Under the pieces are notes generated by a model that ran no database searches, was not told where the DNA came from, and worked only from the letters and a program-made list of their open reading frames with translations. Position numbers and translations under genes: made by a program. Shown here in pieces: positions 1 to 8,689 of a stretch of DNA of 64,000 bases. The stretch comes from Aquabacterium sp. A7-Y (GTDB lineage: Bacteria > Pseudomonadota > Gammaproteobacteria > Burkholderiales > Burkholderiaceae_C), in the NCBI RefSeq assembly GCF_026153205.1, contig NZ_JAPFBW010000025.1, positions 1 through 64,000 of the forward strand. Direction: 5' to 3'. Each line of letters opens with the position of its first letter. The stretch's first letter is position 1.

Positions 1-25
1 TTCCAGTCGCGAGCACCGCAGAGCA

Positions 26-164
26 CCCCTTCGCGAAGCGAGGGGGCGCCCCACTCGGGGTCGCCTTTCTTTGCCTACTTTCTTTGGCGAAGCAAAGAAA
101 GTAGGTGCGCTGCCGGGCGCACATCCCGGCATCGCCCCGAAGGGGCGCGCCCGCGCCAGCGGGC
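26..164. repeat. Chain of six consecutive hairpins downstream of dnaB
   Basis: Back-to-back inverted repeats fill most of the region left of dnaB. Imperfect stems lie at 26-45 and 45-65. A perfect 13-bp stem with a 6-base loop lies at 74-105 (CCTACTTTCTTTG and its complement). Shorter perfect stems lie at 106-121, 134-146 and 149-164. The 13-bp stem is of the kind I know as a dispersed intergenic repeat in Comamonadaceae and relatives; that is memory, not a search. Lying after the dnaB stop, the chain could end or protect the dnaB transcript. The rest of 1-263 shows no gene. Confidence 0.6.
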
Positions 165-263
165 TTAGCCGCAACGACCGCCCACAAGCCACAAGCTACA
201 GACCTGACATCGAAGAGCCACAGCCCGCTTGCCACACCCCTCCCCTCCCGAACCCGCCCCCGC

Positions 264-1694
264 TCAATACTCGTCCGGCCCCGTATACCCCGGCGCCAGA
301 TTCTCGAACTTCGTCAACGGCTTCAGGAAGGCCAGCTTCACGGTCCCCACCGGCCCGTTACGCTGCTTGCCGATGATGATCTCGGAGACGCCCGGCTCCT
401 TGCAGGCTTCCTTGGTGTAGTACTCGTCGCGGTAGATGAACATGATCACGTCCGCATCCTGCTCGATGGCGCCCGATTCGCGCAGGTCGCTCATCATCGG
501 GCGCTTGTCGGTCCGGGTCTCGACGCTTCGGTTCAGCTGCGACAGCGCGATCACCGGGCAGCGCAGCTCCTTGGCCAGCGCCTTCAGGCCCCGTGAGATC
601 TCGCCGATCACGGTGGCGCGGTTCTCCTCGCTGCCGCCGCCGTTGCCGCTCATCAGCTGCAGGTAGTCGATGATGATCAGGCCCAGCTGGCCGCACTGGC
701 GCGCCTGGCGGCGGGCCCGCGCACGCAGTTCGGTCGGGCTCAGGCCCGGCGTCTCGTCGATGAAGATGTTGGCGTTGCGCAGCTTCTCGACCGCCTCCGA
801 CAGACGCGACCATTCGTCGTCGCGCAGCGAGCCGGTGCGCAGGTGCGACTGGTCGATGCGGCCCAGCGAGCCCACCACCCGCAGCGCGAGCTGGGCCGCG
901 CCCATTTCCATCGAGAACACCACCACCGGCAGGCCCTCGGCCACCGCGACGTGCTCGCCGATGTTGAGCGCGAAGGCGGTCTTGCCCATCGAGGGGCGCG
1001 CGGCCAGGATGATGAGGTCGCCGGGCTGCAGGCCGGCGGTCATGCGGTCCAGGTCGACAAAGCCGGTGCGCACGCCCGTGACGTCCTCGGCGCCGTTCTC
1101 GGCCAGCTCCTGCACGCGGTCCAGCAGGTCGACGACCAGTTGGTCCATCGAGTGGAAACCCTGCTTGGAGCGCGAGCCCTCCTCGCCGATCTTGAAGATC
1201 TTGCCCTCGGCCTCGTCGAGGATGGCCGAGACCGGCCGGCCCTGCGGATTGAAGGCCGCGGTGGCGATCTCGTCGCTGGCCGAGACCAGCTTGCGGAGCA
1301 CCGAGCGCTCGCGCACGATCTCGGCGTAGCGGGCCAGGTTGGCGGCGCTCGGCACGCTCTGCGCCAGCGCGTTCAGATAGGTCAGCCCGCCGCATTCCTC
1401 GGCCTTGCCGAGGCTCTGCAGCTGCTCGTAGACGGTGATCACGTCGGCTGGTTTGCTGGCCGTCATCAGGCCCGCGATGGCGGTGTAGATGAGGCGGTGC
1501 TCGAAGCGGTAGAAGTCGGCCTCGCTGAGCAGGTCGCCGGCGCGGTCCCAGGCGCTGTTGTCGATCAGGAGGCCGCCCAGCACGCTCTGCTCGGCCTCGA
1601 TGGAATGCGGCGGAATGCGCAAACGGGCGACTTCGTCGTCCTCGGCGCGGCGCGGCGCGTTGGCGAAATCAGAACCTGACAGGATCGCGGACAT
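264..1694 (-). CDS. dnaB: Replicative DNA helicase DnaB
   Basis: This is the hexameric 5'-3' helicase that unwinds DNA at the replication fork and recruits primase. The 476-residue product has the N-terminal DnaB domain (about 25-130, with an IEAEQSVLGGLL-type start) and a RecA-like ATPase. Walker A (ARPSMGKT) is near residues 232-239, Walker B is in LIIIDYLQLM, and SQLNRSVETR and the DLRESGAIEQDAD signature follow. I chose the ATG at 1694 because the frame upstream has only a TTG and no family similarity. It lies downstream of rplI on the same strand, separated by a terminator, so it probably has its own promoter. A DnaA box lies about 50 bases upstream of the start. Family length is normal. 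Confidence 0.97.
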   Translation of the reverse strand: MSAILSGSDFANAPRRAEDDEVARLRIPPHSIEAEQSVLGGLLIDNSAWDRAGDLLSEADFYRFEHRLIYTAIAGLMTASKPADVITVYEQLQSLGKAEECGGLTYLNALAQSVPSAANLARYAEIVRERSVLRKLVSASDEIATAAFNPQGRPVSAILDEAEGKIFKIGEEGSRSKQGFHSMDQLVVDLLDRVQELAENGAEDVTGVRTGFVDLDRMTAGLQPGDLIILAARPSMGKTAFALNIGEHVAVAEGLPVVVFSMEMGAAQLALRVVGSLGRIDQSHLRTGSLRDDEWSRLSEAVEKLRNANIFIDETPGLSPTELRARARRQARQCGQLGLIIIDYLQLMSGNGGGSEENRATVIGEISRGLKALAKELRCPVIALSQLNRSVETRTDKRPMMSDLRESGAIEQDADVIMFIYRDEYYTKEACKEPGVSEIIIGKQRNGPVGTVKLAFLKPLTKFENLAPGYTGPDEY

Positions 1695-1742
1695 AAGCGG
1701 CAATGATAGGACCGGGCCCTGGCACGGACCAGACAACAAGTC

Positions 1743-1751
1743 TGTGGATAA
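1743..1751 (-). promoter_or_regulatory. Consensus DnaA box upstream of dnaB
   Basis: The minus strand reads TTATCCACA, a perfect match to the classical DnaA box. A second, weaker copy (7 of 9, TTATCCCCG) is at 1775-1783 in the same orientation. Both lie between the rplI terminator and the dnaB start. DnaA control of dnaB is an inference; the match itself is seen directly. Confidence 0.55.
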
Positions 1752-1799
1752 GCGGTGGACCGAGGGTGGATCTCCGGGGATAAGTCGCCCCGGAAATGG

Positions 1800-1823
1800 A
1801 AAAGGCCGGTCTTGCGACCGGCC
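1800..1823 (-). terminator. Rho-independent terminator after rplI
   Basis: On the minus strand an 8-bp perfect stem (GGCCGGTC/GACCGGCC, 4-base loop) is followed by TTTT. It closes the rpsF-priB-rpsR-rplI operon before dnaB. Confidence 0.8.
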
Positions 1824-1863
1824 TTCTTCACGCAGCGGCGAGGCTGCGTCGTGGACCGAAAAC

Positions 1864-2316
1864 TCAGTCCTGGGCAGCCACCACGGCGACGGTGATGTCG
1901 ACCACCACGTCGGTGTGCAGCGCGACCGAGACGGCGTGCTCGCCGACGATCTTCAGCGGGCCATTGGGCAGGCGGACCTGCGCCTTGGCGACCTCAAAAC
2001 CTTGCTGCTTCAGGCTCTCGGCGATGTCGGCGTTCGTCACGGAGCCGAACAGGCGGCCGTCGACGCCGGCCTTCTGCGACACCTGGACGGTCTTGCCGGC
2101 CAGCTTCTCGGCTTGGGCTTGCGCCGCCGACAGCTTCTCGCCGGCGACCTTTTCCAGTTCGGCGCGCTTGGCTTCGAACTCCTTGATCGCGGCCTCGGTC
2201 GCACGGCGTGCGGCGCGGGTCGGGATCAGGAAGTTGCGGGCATAACCGTCCTTGACCTTGACGATGTCGCCCAGGTTGCCGAGGTTGGCCACTTTTTCGA
2301 GCAGGATCACTTGCAT
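1864..2316 (-). CDS. rplI: 50S ribosomal protein L9
   Basis: L9 binds 23S rRNA at the base of the L1 stalk and helps hold the reading frame. The 150-residue protein starts [17 protein letters not shown] and has the N-terminal rRNA-binding domain with [10 protein letters not shown] long connecting helix rich in A, E and K (about 45-80) leads to a C-terminal domain beginning near residue 85. Length and domain order match the family. It is the last gene of the rpsF operon, 11 bases after rpsR, and ends just before a strong hairpin terminator. Confidence 0.98.
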   Translation of the reverse strand: MQVILLEKVANLGNLGDIVKVKDGYARNFLIPTRAARRATEAAIKEFEAKRAELEKVAGEKLSAAQAQAEKLAGKTVQVSQKAGVDGRLFGSVTNADIAESLKQQGFEVAKAQVRLPNGPLKIVGEHAVSVALHTDVVVDITVAVVAAQD

Positions 2317-2327
2317 GTCTCGGCTCC

Positions 2328-2612
2328 TCAGACCTTGTGCTGGTCGCTGTAGGGCAGCATCGCCAGGAAGCGCGCGCGCTTGATGGCGGTGGACAGCTGA
2401 CGCTGGTAGATCGCGCGGGTGCCGGTCAGGCGGGCCGGGATGATCTTGCCGTTCTCGCCGATGAAGTCACGCAGGATGTCAACATCCTTGTAGTCGATCT
2501 CTTCGACGCCGGCGACCGTGAAACGGCAGAAACGCTTGCGCTTGAACAGCAGCGACTGCTGGTTGCGCTTGCCTTTACGGTCCTTGGAAAACTTACCGCG
2601 GGGTGGGGGCAT
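2328..2612 (-). CDS. rpsR: 30S ribosomal protein S18
   Basis: S18 sits on the platform of the small subunit and pairs with S6. The 94-residue product is very basic at its N-terminus. It contains the family core [15 protein letters not shown], the [17 protein letters not shown] stretch and the [15 protein letters not shown] segment. A strong AGGAGG ribosome-binding site precedes the ATG. It lies between priB and rplI in the standard S6 operon order. Confidence 0.98.
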   Translation of the reverse strand: MPPPRGKFSKDRKGKRNQQSLLFKRKRFCRFTVAGVEEIDYKDVDILRDFIGENGKIIPARLTGTRAIYQRQLSTAIKRARFLAMLPYSDQHKV

Positions 2613-2663
2613 GATGACCTCCTTCTATAACTTGCAAAAACGTGGATGAATCAAACCAGAGGG

Positions 2664-2945
2664 CTAGAGCAGCTCGGTGATGTGCAGCACAACACCTCGG
2701 CCGTTGCGCATCGAAGCCAGGAAGCCGGCGAAGTCATGGGCACTGCCCAACTCCACCTGACCGACGCGCTGCGCCAGCGGCCCGATCACCACCGCCTTGA
2801 GCTCCAGGCTCAGCTTGCGGGGATGGCCGGCTTCCGTGACCGTCGACTCGTGCGCCAGGCGCAGATCGAGGGCCGGCAGCCCGGCGGGCGTGTAGCGCAT
2901 CGCTCCTCGCTCGATCACCACCGCATTGAGAACCACCCGGTTCAT
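2664..2945 (-). CDS. priB: Primosomal replication protein N (PriB)
   Basis: PriB is a small single-stranded-DNA-binding protein that helps PriA restart collapsed replication forks. The 93-residue product has the single OB fold of the family (NRVVLNAVVIERGAMRYTP start, GLPALDLRLAHES, ELKAVVIG). It has no acidic SSB-type tail. Its place between rpsF and rpsR is typical of proteobacteria and supports PriB over a stand-alone SSB. Confidence 0.93.
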   Translation of the reverse strand: MNRVVLNAVVIERGAMRYTPAGLPALDLRLAHESTVTEAGHPRKLSLELKAVVIGPLAQRVGQVELGSAHDFAGFLASMRNGRGVVLHITELL

Positions 2946-2982
2946 GCGATGCGATCAGGCGCGCGACGGACGGCTGAAAAAC

Positions 2983-3345
2983 TCAGGCCGTGGCTTCCTG
3001 CTGGGACTTCTTGGCCTCTTCCTTCTCGACCATCTTCATCATCACGGACGGAGAGGTCTCGGCCTTGCTCTTCTGCACGGTCAGGTGGCGCAGAACGGCA
3101 TCATTGAAGCGGAAGCCGGTCTCCAGCTCTTCCAGCGTTTCCTTGCTGCACTCGATGTTGATGCAGATGTAATGGGCTTTCGCGAGCTTCTGGATCATGT
3201 AGGCCATCTGGCGGCGGCCCCAGTCCTCGAAACGGTGGACCTTGCCACCGGCGGCGGTCACGGTGCCCTTGTAGCGCTCGACCATCGCGTTGACCTGCTC
3301 GCTTTGATCCGGATGGATCAGCAGAATGATTTCGTAGTGACGCAT
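2983..3345 (-). CDS. rpsF: 30S ribosomal protein S6
   Basis: S6 binds the central domain of 16S rRNA together with S18. The 120-residue protein starts [17 protein letters not shown] and has the single ferredoxin-like domain, with [17 protein letters not shown] in the middle. It ends in a charged K/E-rich tail ([16 protein letters not shown]). The frame is open farther upstream, but the ATG at 3345 has a clear AAGGAG site and begins exactly at the family start. It is the first gene of the S6-PriB-S18-L9 operon. Confidence 0.98.
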   Translation of the reverse strand: MRHYEIILLIHPDQSEQVNAMVERYKGTVTAAGGKVHRFEDWGRRQMAYMIQKLAKAHYICINIECSKETLEELETGFRFNDAVLRHLTVQKSKAETSPSVMMKMVEKEEAKKSQQEATA

Positions 3346-3516
3346 GACACTCCTTTTGGGTTCTCCGGCCGCTGGAATCGCGACCGGCAAGGAAGCCGCC
3401 CCGGGGCGTCGTATTGGAGAGCCCGCGTCGCTGTCTGCAGGCAATCACAAGCAATCGCAAGCGATCTTGCAAAAAGCGATGCGCTCCAATGCCGGGTGCG
3501 GCAAGGAAAGCCGGTG

Positions 3517-3546
3517 AGTATAGCGCAGATGTAAAGAAAAACTCAA
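3517..3546 (-). promoter_or_regulatory. Probable sigma-70 promoter of the rpsF operon
   Basis: On the minus strand a -35-like TTGAGT and a -10-like TATACT are separated by 18 bases. They lie about 170 bases before the rpsF ATG and overlap the stop codon of the symporter gene. I see no other good -10 in the gap 3346-3542. The match is good but untested. Confidence 0.5.
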
Positions 3547-5663
3547 GTTTCGAGCGCCTCCGGCGACCGCAGGCGCTCGACCAGTTCCTGTACCGCCCGG
3601 CTGGGCGGCGGGGTCAGCAGGCTGACCACGACGATCACCGCAAAACCGGCCGGCACGCCGAACACGCCGGCGGAGATCGGGTCGATGCCGAACCAGAGCT
3701 GCGGCGGCGCGGCGATGCCGAACACGTCGCGCAGCCAGGTCTGGTTGCGCACCATGTAGTACAGGGTGACGCCCAGCCCGACCACCATGCCCAGCACAGC
3801 GCCGGCGGAGGTCGCGCGTTTCCAGAAAATGCCGAGCACCAGTGCCGGAAACAGCCCAGCGGCGGCGAAGGAGAAGGCCGCCGACACCAGAAAGAGGATG
3901 TCGGCCGGCTTCTTGACCGCCATGTAGGCGGCGCACAGCGCCACCACCAGCAGCAGGACCTTGGAGATCATCACGCGGCGCGAGGTGGGCGCGTTCGGGT
4001 CGATCATCTTGTAGTAGAAGTCGTGCGACAGCGCGTTGGCGATGGTCAGCAGCAGGCCGTCGGCAGTCGAGAGCGCCGCGGCCAGCCCGCCGGCCGCCAC
4101 CATGCCGGAGATCACATACGGCAGCCCGCCGATCTCGGGCGTCGCCAGCACCACGATGTCGCCGCCGATGCGCAGCTCGCCCAGCTGCAGGATGCCGTCG
4201 TGGTTGACGTCGCTCACCGACACCAGGGTCGGATCCACCTTGGCCCATTGCGACACCCAGGTCGGCAGCTGGTCGAAGGGGGTGCCGACCACCATGCTGA
4301 ACACCTCGAACTTGACCAGCACCGCCAGCGCCGGCGCGGTCAGGTAGAGCAGCACGATGAAAAACAGCGACCAGGTGACCGATTCGCGCGCCTGGCGCAC
4401 CGAGGGGGTGGTGTAGTAGCGCATCAGGATGTGCGGCAGCGCGGCGGTGCCGACCATCAGGCAGAACATCAGCGCCAGGAAGTTGCGGCGCGACTCGTCG
4501 AAGGCCTGGCGCTCGGCGGCACTGCCCTTTGGATCGCCCGGATGAACCTGGCCGTGCGGCGGCATGCCGGCCAGTGGCCTGGCGCGGGCCTCGGCCGCGG
4601 CGTGTTCGCTCGCGTAGGCGGCGCGCGCCTGCGCCTCGGTATGCGGCAGTGCCGCGCGGGCGCGGTCGGCCGCCTGGATCTCGGCCGGCGACGCGTTGCG
4701 GGCGCGCAGGTCGGCGGCGCGCTGCTCGGCCGCGGCCCGGTCGGCGGCCATCGCAGCGGGCACGTCGGCCAGCTTGGCCGCCGCCTCAGCGGCGCGCTGG
4801 CGGTAGACCTCGATGACTTCGAGCTCCCTGGGGTCCTGCTGCAGCTGCCGCTCCTTGGCGCTGACCTTCTCCAGCTGGACGCCGTAGACGAGCTGCGGCA
4901 GCGGCACGTCGGTCTGCTTGACCGACAGCCAGACCACCGGCACCAGGTAGGCGATGATCAGCACGATGTACTGCGCCACCTGGGTCCAGGTGACGGCCCG
5001 CATGCCGCCCAGGAAGGAGCACACCAGGATGCCGCCCAGCCCGACAAAAACGCCCAGCTCGAACGCCAGCCCCGACAGGCGCGAGGTGATCAGACCGACC
5101 CCGTAGATCTGCGCCACCACGTAGGTGAAGGAACACAGGATGGCGGCGCAGATGCCGATGAAGCGCGCCAGGTTGCCGCCGTAGCGCTCGCCGAGGAAGT
5201 CGGGAATCGTGAACTGGCCGAAGCGGCGCAGATAGGGCGCGAGGCACAGCGCCACCAGCACGTAGCCTCCGGTCCAACCCATCACGAAGGCCAGCCCGCT
5301 GTAGCCGCCCAGGTAGAGTGTCCCCGCCATGCCGATGAAGGAGGCCGCCGACATCCAGTCGGCGCCGGTCGCCATGCCGTTGTACATGGCCGGCACGCGG
5401 CGCCCGGCCACGTAGTACTCCACCGGGTCGGTGGTGCGGCTCATGATGCCGATGCCGGCATACAGCGCCACGGTCGCCAGCAGGAAGATGAAGCCGATCC
5501 AGTTGCGCGACATTCCCAACTGCTCCAGCGCCGCGAGCACCAGCACGAAGGCGATGAAGCCGCAGGTGTACCAGCCGTAGACCTTGTTGAGCTGCTTCTT
5601 GAAGCTGGCGGGCGCCTGGCCCTGCGGCGAGGCGCCACGGAAGGTGGAGGTCAGCTTGCCCAT
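3543..5663 (-). CDS. Sodium/solute symporter, VC_2705/ActP-like, large subunit
   Basis: This is an inner-membrane cotransporter of the sodium:solute symporter (SSS) family, related to acetate permease ActP. The 706-residue product has about 13 hydrophobic segments and SSS motifs such as DPVEYYVAGRRVPAMYNGMA, FTIPDFLGERYGG and LSTADGLLLTIANALSHD. An Ala/Arg/Glu-rich, probably helical hydrophilic insert (about 262-392) interrupts the core. A 12-residue EF-hand-type loop (D485-E496) follows later. The ATG at 5663 sits after GGAGGAG; an upstream GTG at 5669 would overlap the small-subunit gene by 4 bases. Pairing with a DUF4212 subunit fits the VC_2705 subfamily. The substrate is unknown; short organic acids such as acetate are plausible. 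Confidence 0.87.
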   Translation of the reverse strand: MGKLTSTFRGASPQGQAPASFKKQLNKVYGWYTCGFIAFVLVLAALEQLGMSRNWIGFIFLLATVALYAGIGIMSRTTDPVEYYVAGRRVPAMYNGMATGADWMSAASFIGMAGTLYLGGYSGLAFVMGWTGGYVLVALCLAPYLRRFGQFTIPDFLGERYGGNLARFIGICAAILCSFTYVVAQIYGVGLITSRLSGLAFELGVFVGLGGILVCSFLGGMRAVTWTQVAQYIVLIIAYLVPVVWLSVKQTDVPLPQLVYGVQLEKVSAKERQLQQDPRELEVIEVYRQRAAEAAAKLADVPAAMAADRAAAEQRAADLRARNASPAEIQAADRARAALPHTEAQARAAYASEHAAAEARARPLAGMPPHGQVHPGDPKGSAAERQAFDESRRNFLALMFCLMVGTAALPHILMRYYTTPSVRQARESVTWSLFFIVLLYLTAPALAVLVKFEVFSMVVGTPFDQLPTWVSQWAKVDPTLVSVSDVNHDGILQLGELRIGGDIVVLATPEIGGLPYVISGMVAAGGLAAALSTADGLLLTIANALSHDFYYKMIDPNAPTSRRVMISKVLLLVVALCAAYMAVKKPADILFLVSAAFSFAAAGLFPALVLGIFWKRATSAGAVLGMVVGLGVTLYYMVRNQTWLRDVFGIAAPPQLWFGIDPISAGVFGVPAGFAVIVVVSLLTPPPSRAVQELVERLRSPEALET

Positions 5664-5665
5664 CC

Positions 5666-5923
5666 TCACTCCTCCTCGGCCACGCCGTGCTCGCGGTCGA
5701 GGCGGTTCATGGTGCGGGCATAGAAGCCGATGATGGCGACGTTCAGGATCAGCGCGCCCTGGGCACCGACCCAGAAGCTAAAGGGCCAGCCGAAAAAGCT
5801 GAAATCCAGGTCACGCGCGAACCAGCCGATCCCGAAGCTGACGCCGAACCACAGCGCCAGCAGCGCGCCGGTGATACGCAGGTTGCGGCGCCAGTGGTCC
5901 TTTTGTTTCGGTGTCGCTTGCAC
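5666..5923 (-). CDS. DUF4212 sodium/substrate symporter small subunit
   Basis: This 85-residue membrane protein has two hydrophobic segments (LRITGALLALWFGVSFGIGW and a second around FWVGAQGALILNVAIIGF). It ends in an acidic tail. The pattern of a charged N-terminus, the WFGVSFGIGWF stretch and a soluble YARTMNRLDRE tail fits DUF4212. The start is a GTG at 5923 preceded by GGGGAGG at good spacing. It lies directly before the large symporter gene, so the two are very likely co-transcribed and form one transporter. Confidence 0.82.
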   Translation of the reverse strand: MQATPKQKDHWRRNLRITGALLALWFGVSFGIGWFARDLDFSFFGWPFSFWVGAQGALILNVAIIGFYARTMNRLDREHGVAEEE

Positions 5924-6010
5924 GATCGTCCTCCCCGGATGGGCCGGCCCATTCTGGAATCCCCCGGCGCCGGTCCCATCAGGACTTCCCCTCGGCGCGC
6001 GGGGAGGCGG

Positions 6011-6039
6011 AAACAAAAGCGGCTCCCCACGGGAGCCGC
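6011..6039 (-). terminator. Rho-independent terminator after ppsA
   Basis: On the minus strand an 8-9 bp stem (GCGGCTCC and its complement, 4-base loop) is followed by TTTTGTTT. It lies about 30 bases past the ppsA stop. Confidence 0.8.
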
Positions 6040-6069
6040 TGCTCGCTTGCAACAGCGAGAGCCGGCGCG

Positions 6070-8466
6070 TCAGCGCTGCGCCAGCCGCTGCCAGGTCGTG
6101 ACCACCGTGTCCGGGTTCAGCGACAGCGAGACGATGCCCTCGTCGGCCAGCCACTCGGCGAAGTCGGGGTGGTCGCTGGGACCCTGGCCGCAGATGCCGA
6201 TGTACTTGCCGACCGCGCGGCAGGCCGCGATGGCGCGCGAGATCATCGCACGCACCGCCGGATCGCGCTCGTCGAAGTCCTGCGCCAGCAGTTCCAGGCC
6301 CGAGTCGCGATCCAGGCCCAGGGTCAGCTGGGTCAGGTCGTTGGAGCCGATCGACATGCCGTCGAAGTACTCGAGGAACTGCTCGGCCAGGATGGCGTTG
6401 CTCGGCACCTCGCACATCATGATGATGCGCAGGCCGTCCTTGCCGCGCGGCAGCCCGTGGTCGGCCAGCATCTGGGTGACCTTCTGTGCCTGGGTCAGGG
6501 TGCGCACGAAGGGCACCATGATCTCGACGTTGTCCAGCCCCATCTCGTTGCGCACGCGCTTGATCGCCTCGCACTCCATCGCGAAGGCCTCGGCGAACTC
6601 GGCGCTCACGTAGCGCGAAGCGCCGCGGAAGCCCAGCATCGGGTTCTCTTCCTCGGGCTCGTAGCGCGAACCGCCGATCAGCTTGCGGTACTCGTTGGAT
6701 TTGAAGTCCGACAGGCGCACGATCACCGGCTTGGGCCAGAAGGCCGCGGCAATGGTGGCAACGCCTTCGGCCAGCTTGTCGACGTAGAAGGCGCGCGGCG
6801 AGGCATGGCCGCGCGCCACCGACTCGACCGCCTTCTTGAGGTCGGCGTCGACGTTCGGGTAGTCGAGGATGGCCTTGGGGTGCACGCCGATGTTGTTGTT
6901 GATGATGAACTCGAGGCGAGCCAGGCCGACGCCGGCGTTGGGCATCTGCGCGAAGTCGAAGGCCAGCTGGGGGTTGCCGACATTCATCATGATCTTGACC
7001 GGGCAGTACGGCATCTCGCCGCGCTGCACCTCGGTGACCTCGGTCTCCAGCAGGCCGTCGTAGATGTAGCCGGTGTCGCCCTCGGAGCAGGCCACCGTCA
7101 CCAGCGCGCCGTCCTTCAGCACCTCGGTCGCGTCGCCGCAGCCGACCACTGCCGGGATGCCCAGCTCGCGCGCGATGATGGCCGCGTGGCAGGTGCGGCC
7201 GCCGCGGTTGGTCACGATGGCGCTGGCGCGCTTCATCACCGGCTCCCAGTTGGGGTCGGTCATGTCGGTGACCAGCACGTCGCCGGGCTGCACGCGGTCC
7301 ATCTCGGTGATCGAGTGGACCAGGCGCACCGGGCCGGTGCCGATCTTCTGGCCGATCGCACGGCCCTCGGCCAGCACGGTGCCCTGGCCCTTGAGCTTGT
7401 AGCGCTGCTCGGCCTTGCCGGCCGATTGGCTCTTCACGGTCTCGGGGCGGGCTTGCAGGATGTAGAGCTTGCCGTCCTCGCCGTCCTTGCCCCACTCGAT
7501 GTCCATCGGACGGTCGTAGTGCTGCTCGATGATCAGCGCGTACTTGGCCAGCTCGACCACGTCGGTGTCGCTCAAGGAATAGCGGTTGCGCTGCTCGGGC
7601 GCGGTGTTGACGGTCTTCACCAGCTTGCCGGCGGAGGCGCGCTCCTCGGGCGTGGCGAATTCCATCTTGATCAGCTTGGAGCCCAGGTTGCGCCGGATGA
7701 TGGGCAGCTTGCCGTTTTTCAGCGCCGGCTTGTGCACGTAGAACTCGTCGGGGTTGACGGCGCCCTGCACCACGGTTTCGCCCAGGCCGTAGCTGGAGGT
7801 GATGAACACCACGTCCTTGAAGCCGGACTCGGTGTCGATCGTGAACATCACGCCGGCGGCGCCCAGGTCGGAGCGCACCATGCGCTGGATGCCGGCCGAC
7901 AGCGCGACGTCGCTGTGCGCGAAGCCCTTGTGCACGCGGTAGCTGATGGCGCGGTCGTTGTACAGCGAGGCGAACACTTCCTTGATCTTGTGCAGCACGT
8001 CCTCGATGCCGACGACGTTCAGGAAGGTCTCCTGCTGACCGGCGAAGGAGGCGTCGGGCAGGTCTTCGGCGGTGGCCGAGGAGCGCACCGCGAAGGAGGC
8101 GCCCGGGTTGTCGCGTGTCAGCTGCTCGAACTGGGTACGGATGGCATCCTCCAGCGCGCGCGGAAACGGCGTGTCGACGACCCACTGGCGGATGCGGGCG
8201 CCCGCTTCGGCGAGCGCACGCACGTCCTCGGTATCCAGCTTGGACAGGGTGGCATTGATCTTCGCCGCCAGGCCGTCATGCGCGATGAACTCGCGGAAGG
8301 CATGGGCGGTCGTGGCGAAGCCGCCCGGCACCCTCACGCCGGAGGCCGCCAACTGGCTGATCATCTCGCCGAGGGAAGCGTTTTTGCCGCCGACCGACTC
8401 GACGTCGGTCATCCTCAGGTTTTCAAACGGTACGACCAGGGCGGTCGCCAGAGAGGTGGATGACAT
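6070..8466 (-). CDS. ppsA: Phosphoenolpyruvate synthase
   Basis: PpsA makes PEP from pyruvate and ATP (giving AMP and phosphate) for growth on C2-C3 compounds. The 798-residue product has the N-terminal ATP-binding domain ([32 protein letters not shown]). The swivelling phosphohistidine domain carries GGRTCHAAI with His427 as likely catalytic residue. The C-terminal TIM barrel contains GLARLEF and [15 protein letters not shown]. Thr425, two residues before the His, matches the site that PpsR phosphorylates in the family. The start is the ATG at 8466; upstream codons show no similarity. It diverges from ppsR; a TAGAAT -10-like hexamer is on its strand at 8637-8642. Confidence 0.97.
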   Translation of the reverse strand: MSSTSLATALVVPFENLRMTDVESVGGKNASLGEMISQLAASGVRVPGGFATTAHAFREFIAHDGLAAKINATLSKLDTEDVRALAEAGARIRQWVVDTPFPRALEDAIRTQFEQLTRDNPGASFAVRSSATAEDLPDASFAGQQETFLNVVGIEDVLHKIKEVFASLYNDRAISYRVHKGFAHSDVALSAGIQRMVRSDLGAAGVMFTIDTESGFKDVVFITSSYGLGETVVQGAVNPDEFYVHKPALKNGKLPIIRRNLGSKLIKMEFATPEERASAGKLVKTVNTAPEQRNRYSLSDTDVVELAKYALIIEQHYDRPMDIEWGKDGEDGKLYILQARPETVKSQSAGKAEQRYKLKGQGTVLAEGRAIGQKIGTGPVRLVHSITEMDRVQPGDVLVTDMTDPNWEPVMKRASAIVTNRGGRTCHAAIIARELGIPAVVGCGDATEVLKDGALVTVACSEGDTGYIYDGLLETEVTEVQRGEMPYCPVKIMMNVGNPQLAFDFAQMPNAGVGLARLEFIINNNIGVHPKAILDYPNVDADLKKAVESVARGHASPRAFYVDKLAEGVATIAAAFWPKPVIVRLSDFKSNEYRKLIGGSRYEPEEENPMLGFRGASRYVSAEFAEAFAMECEAIKRVRNEMGLDNVEIMVPFVRTLTQAQKVTQMLADHGLPRGKDGLRIIMMCEVPSNAILAEQFLEYFDGMSIGSNDLTQLTLGLDRDSGLELLAQDFDERDPAVRAMISRAIAACRAVGKYIGICGQGPSDHPDFAEWLADEGIVSLSLNPDTVVTTWQRLAQR

Positions 8467-8689
8467 GGGAAAGCTCCGTGATGTTGAGAAACCGGTGCTC
8501 CCGAGTCCCCGCGTGGCGCGCCGGAGTCCGCGCAAGGCGCGATCTCTCCGGCGGACGCGCGCAAGCCAGCCCACTTTCTGGATTCTGCTTGGTGTGGTAA
8601 GGCGCGCATGAGGAAGGACAAAGGGTATTCCAGAGGATTCTAAGGGGGATTACTCTTCGCTTGTGAACCGAGGCTAAACAATCTGAAGC

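Noticed and set aside
3414-5723. Open frame of 769 codons on the plus strand opposite the symporter gene
   Set aside because: It is low-complexity (His, Gln, Arg, Gly rich) antisense sequence of the kind GC-rich codon bias produces; the minus strand encodes clear family motifs.
5911-8463. Open frame of 850 codons on the plus strand opposite ppsA
   Set aside because: Antisense shadow of ppsA; no domain or signal is visible and the composition is typical of a mirrored GC-rich frame.
8467-8689. Defined promoters for ppsA and ppsR in their divergent gap
   Set aside because: A TAGAAT hexamer exists on the ppsA strand, but the -35 spacing is poor (19 bases) and nothing clear is seen for ppsR, so I did not list them as features.
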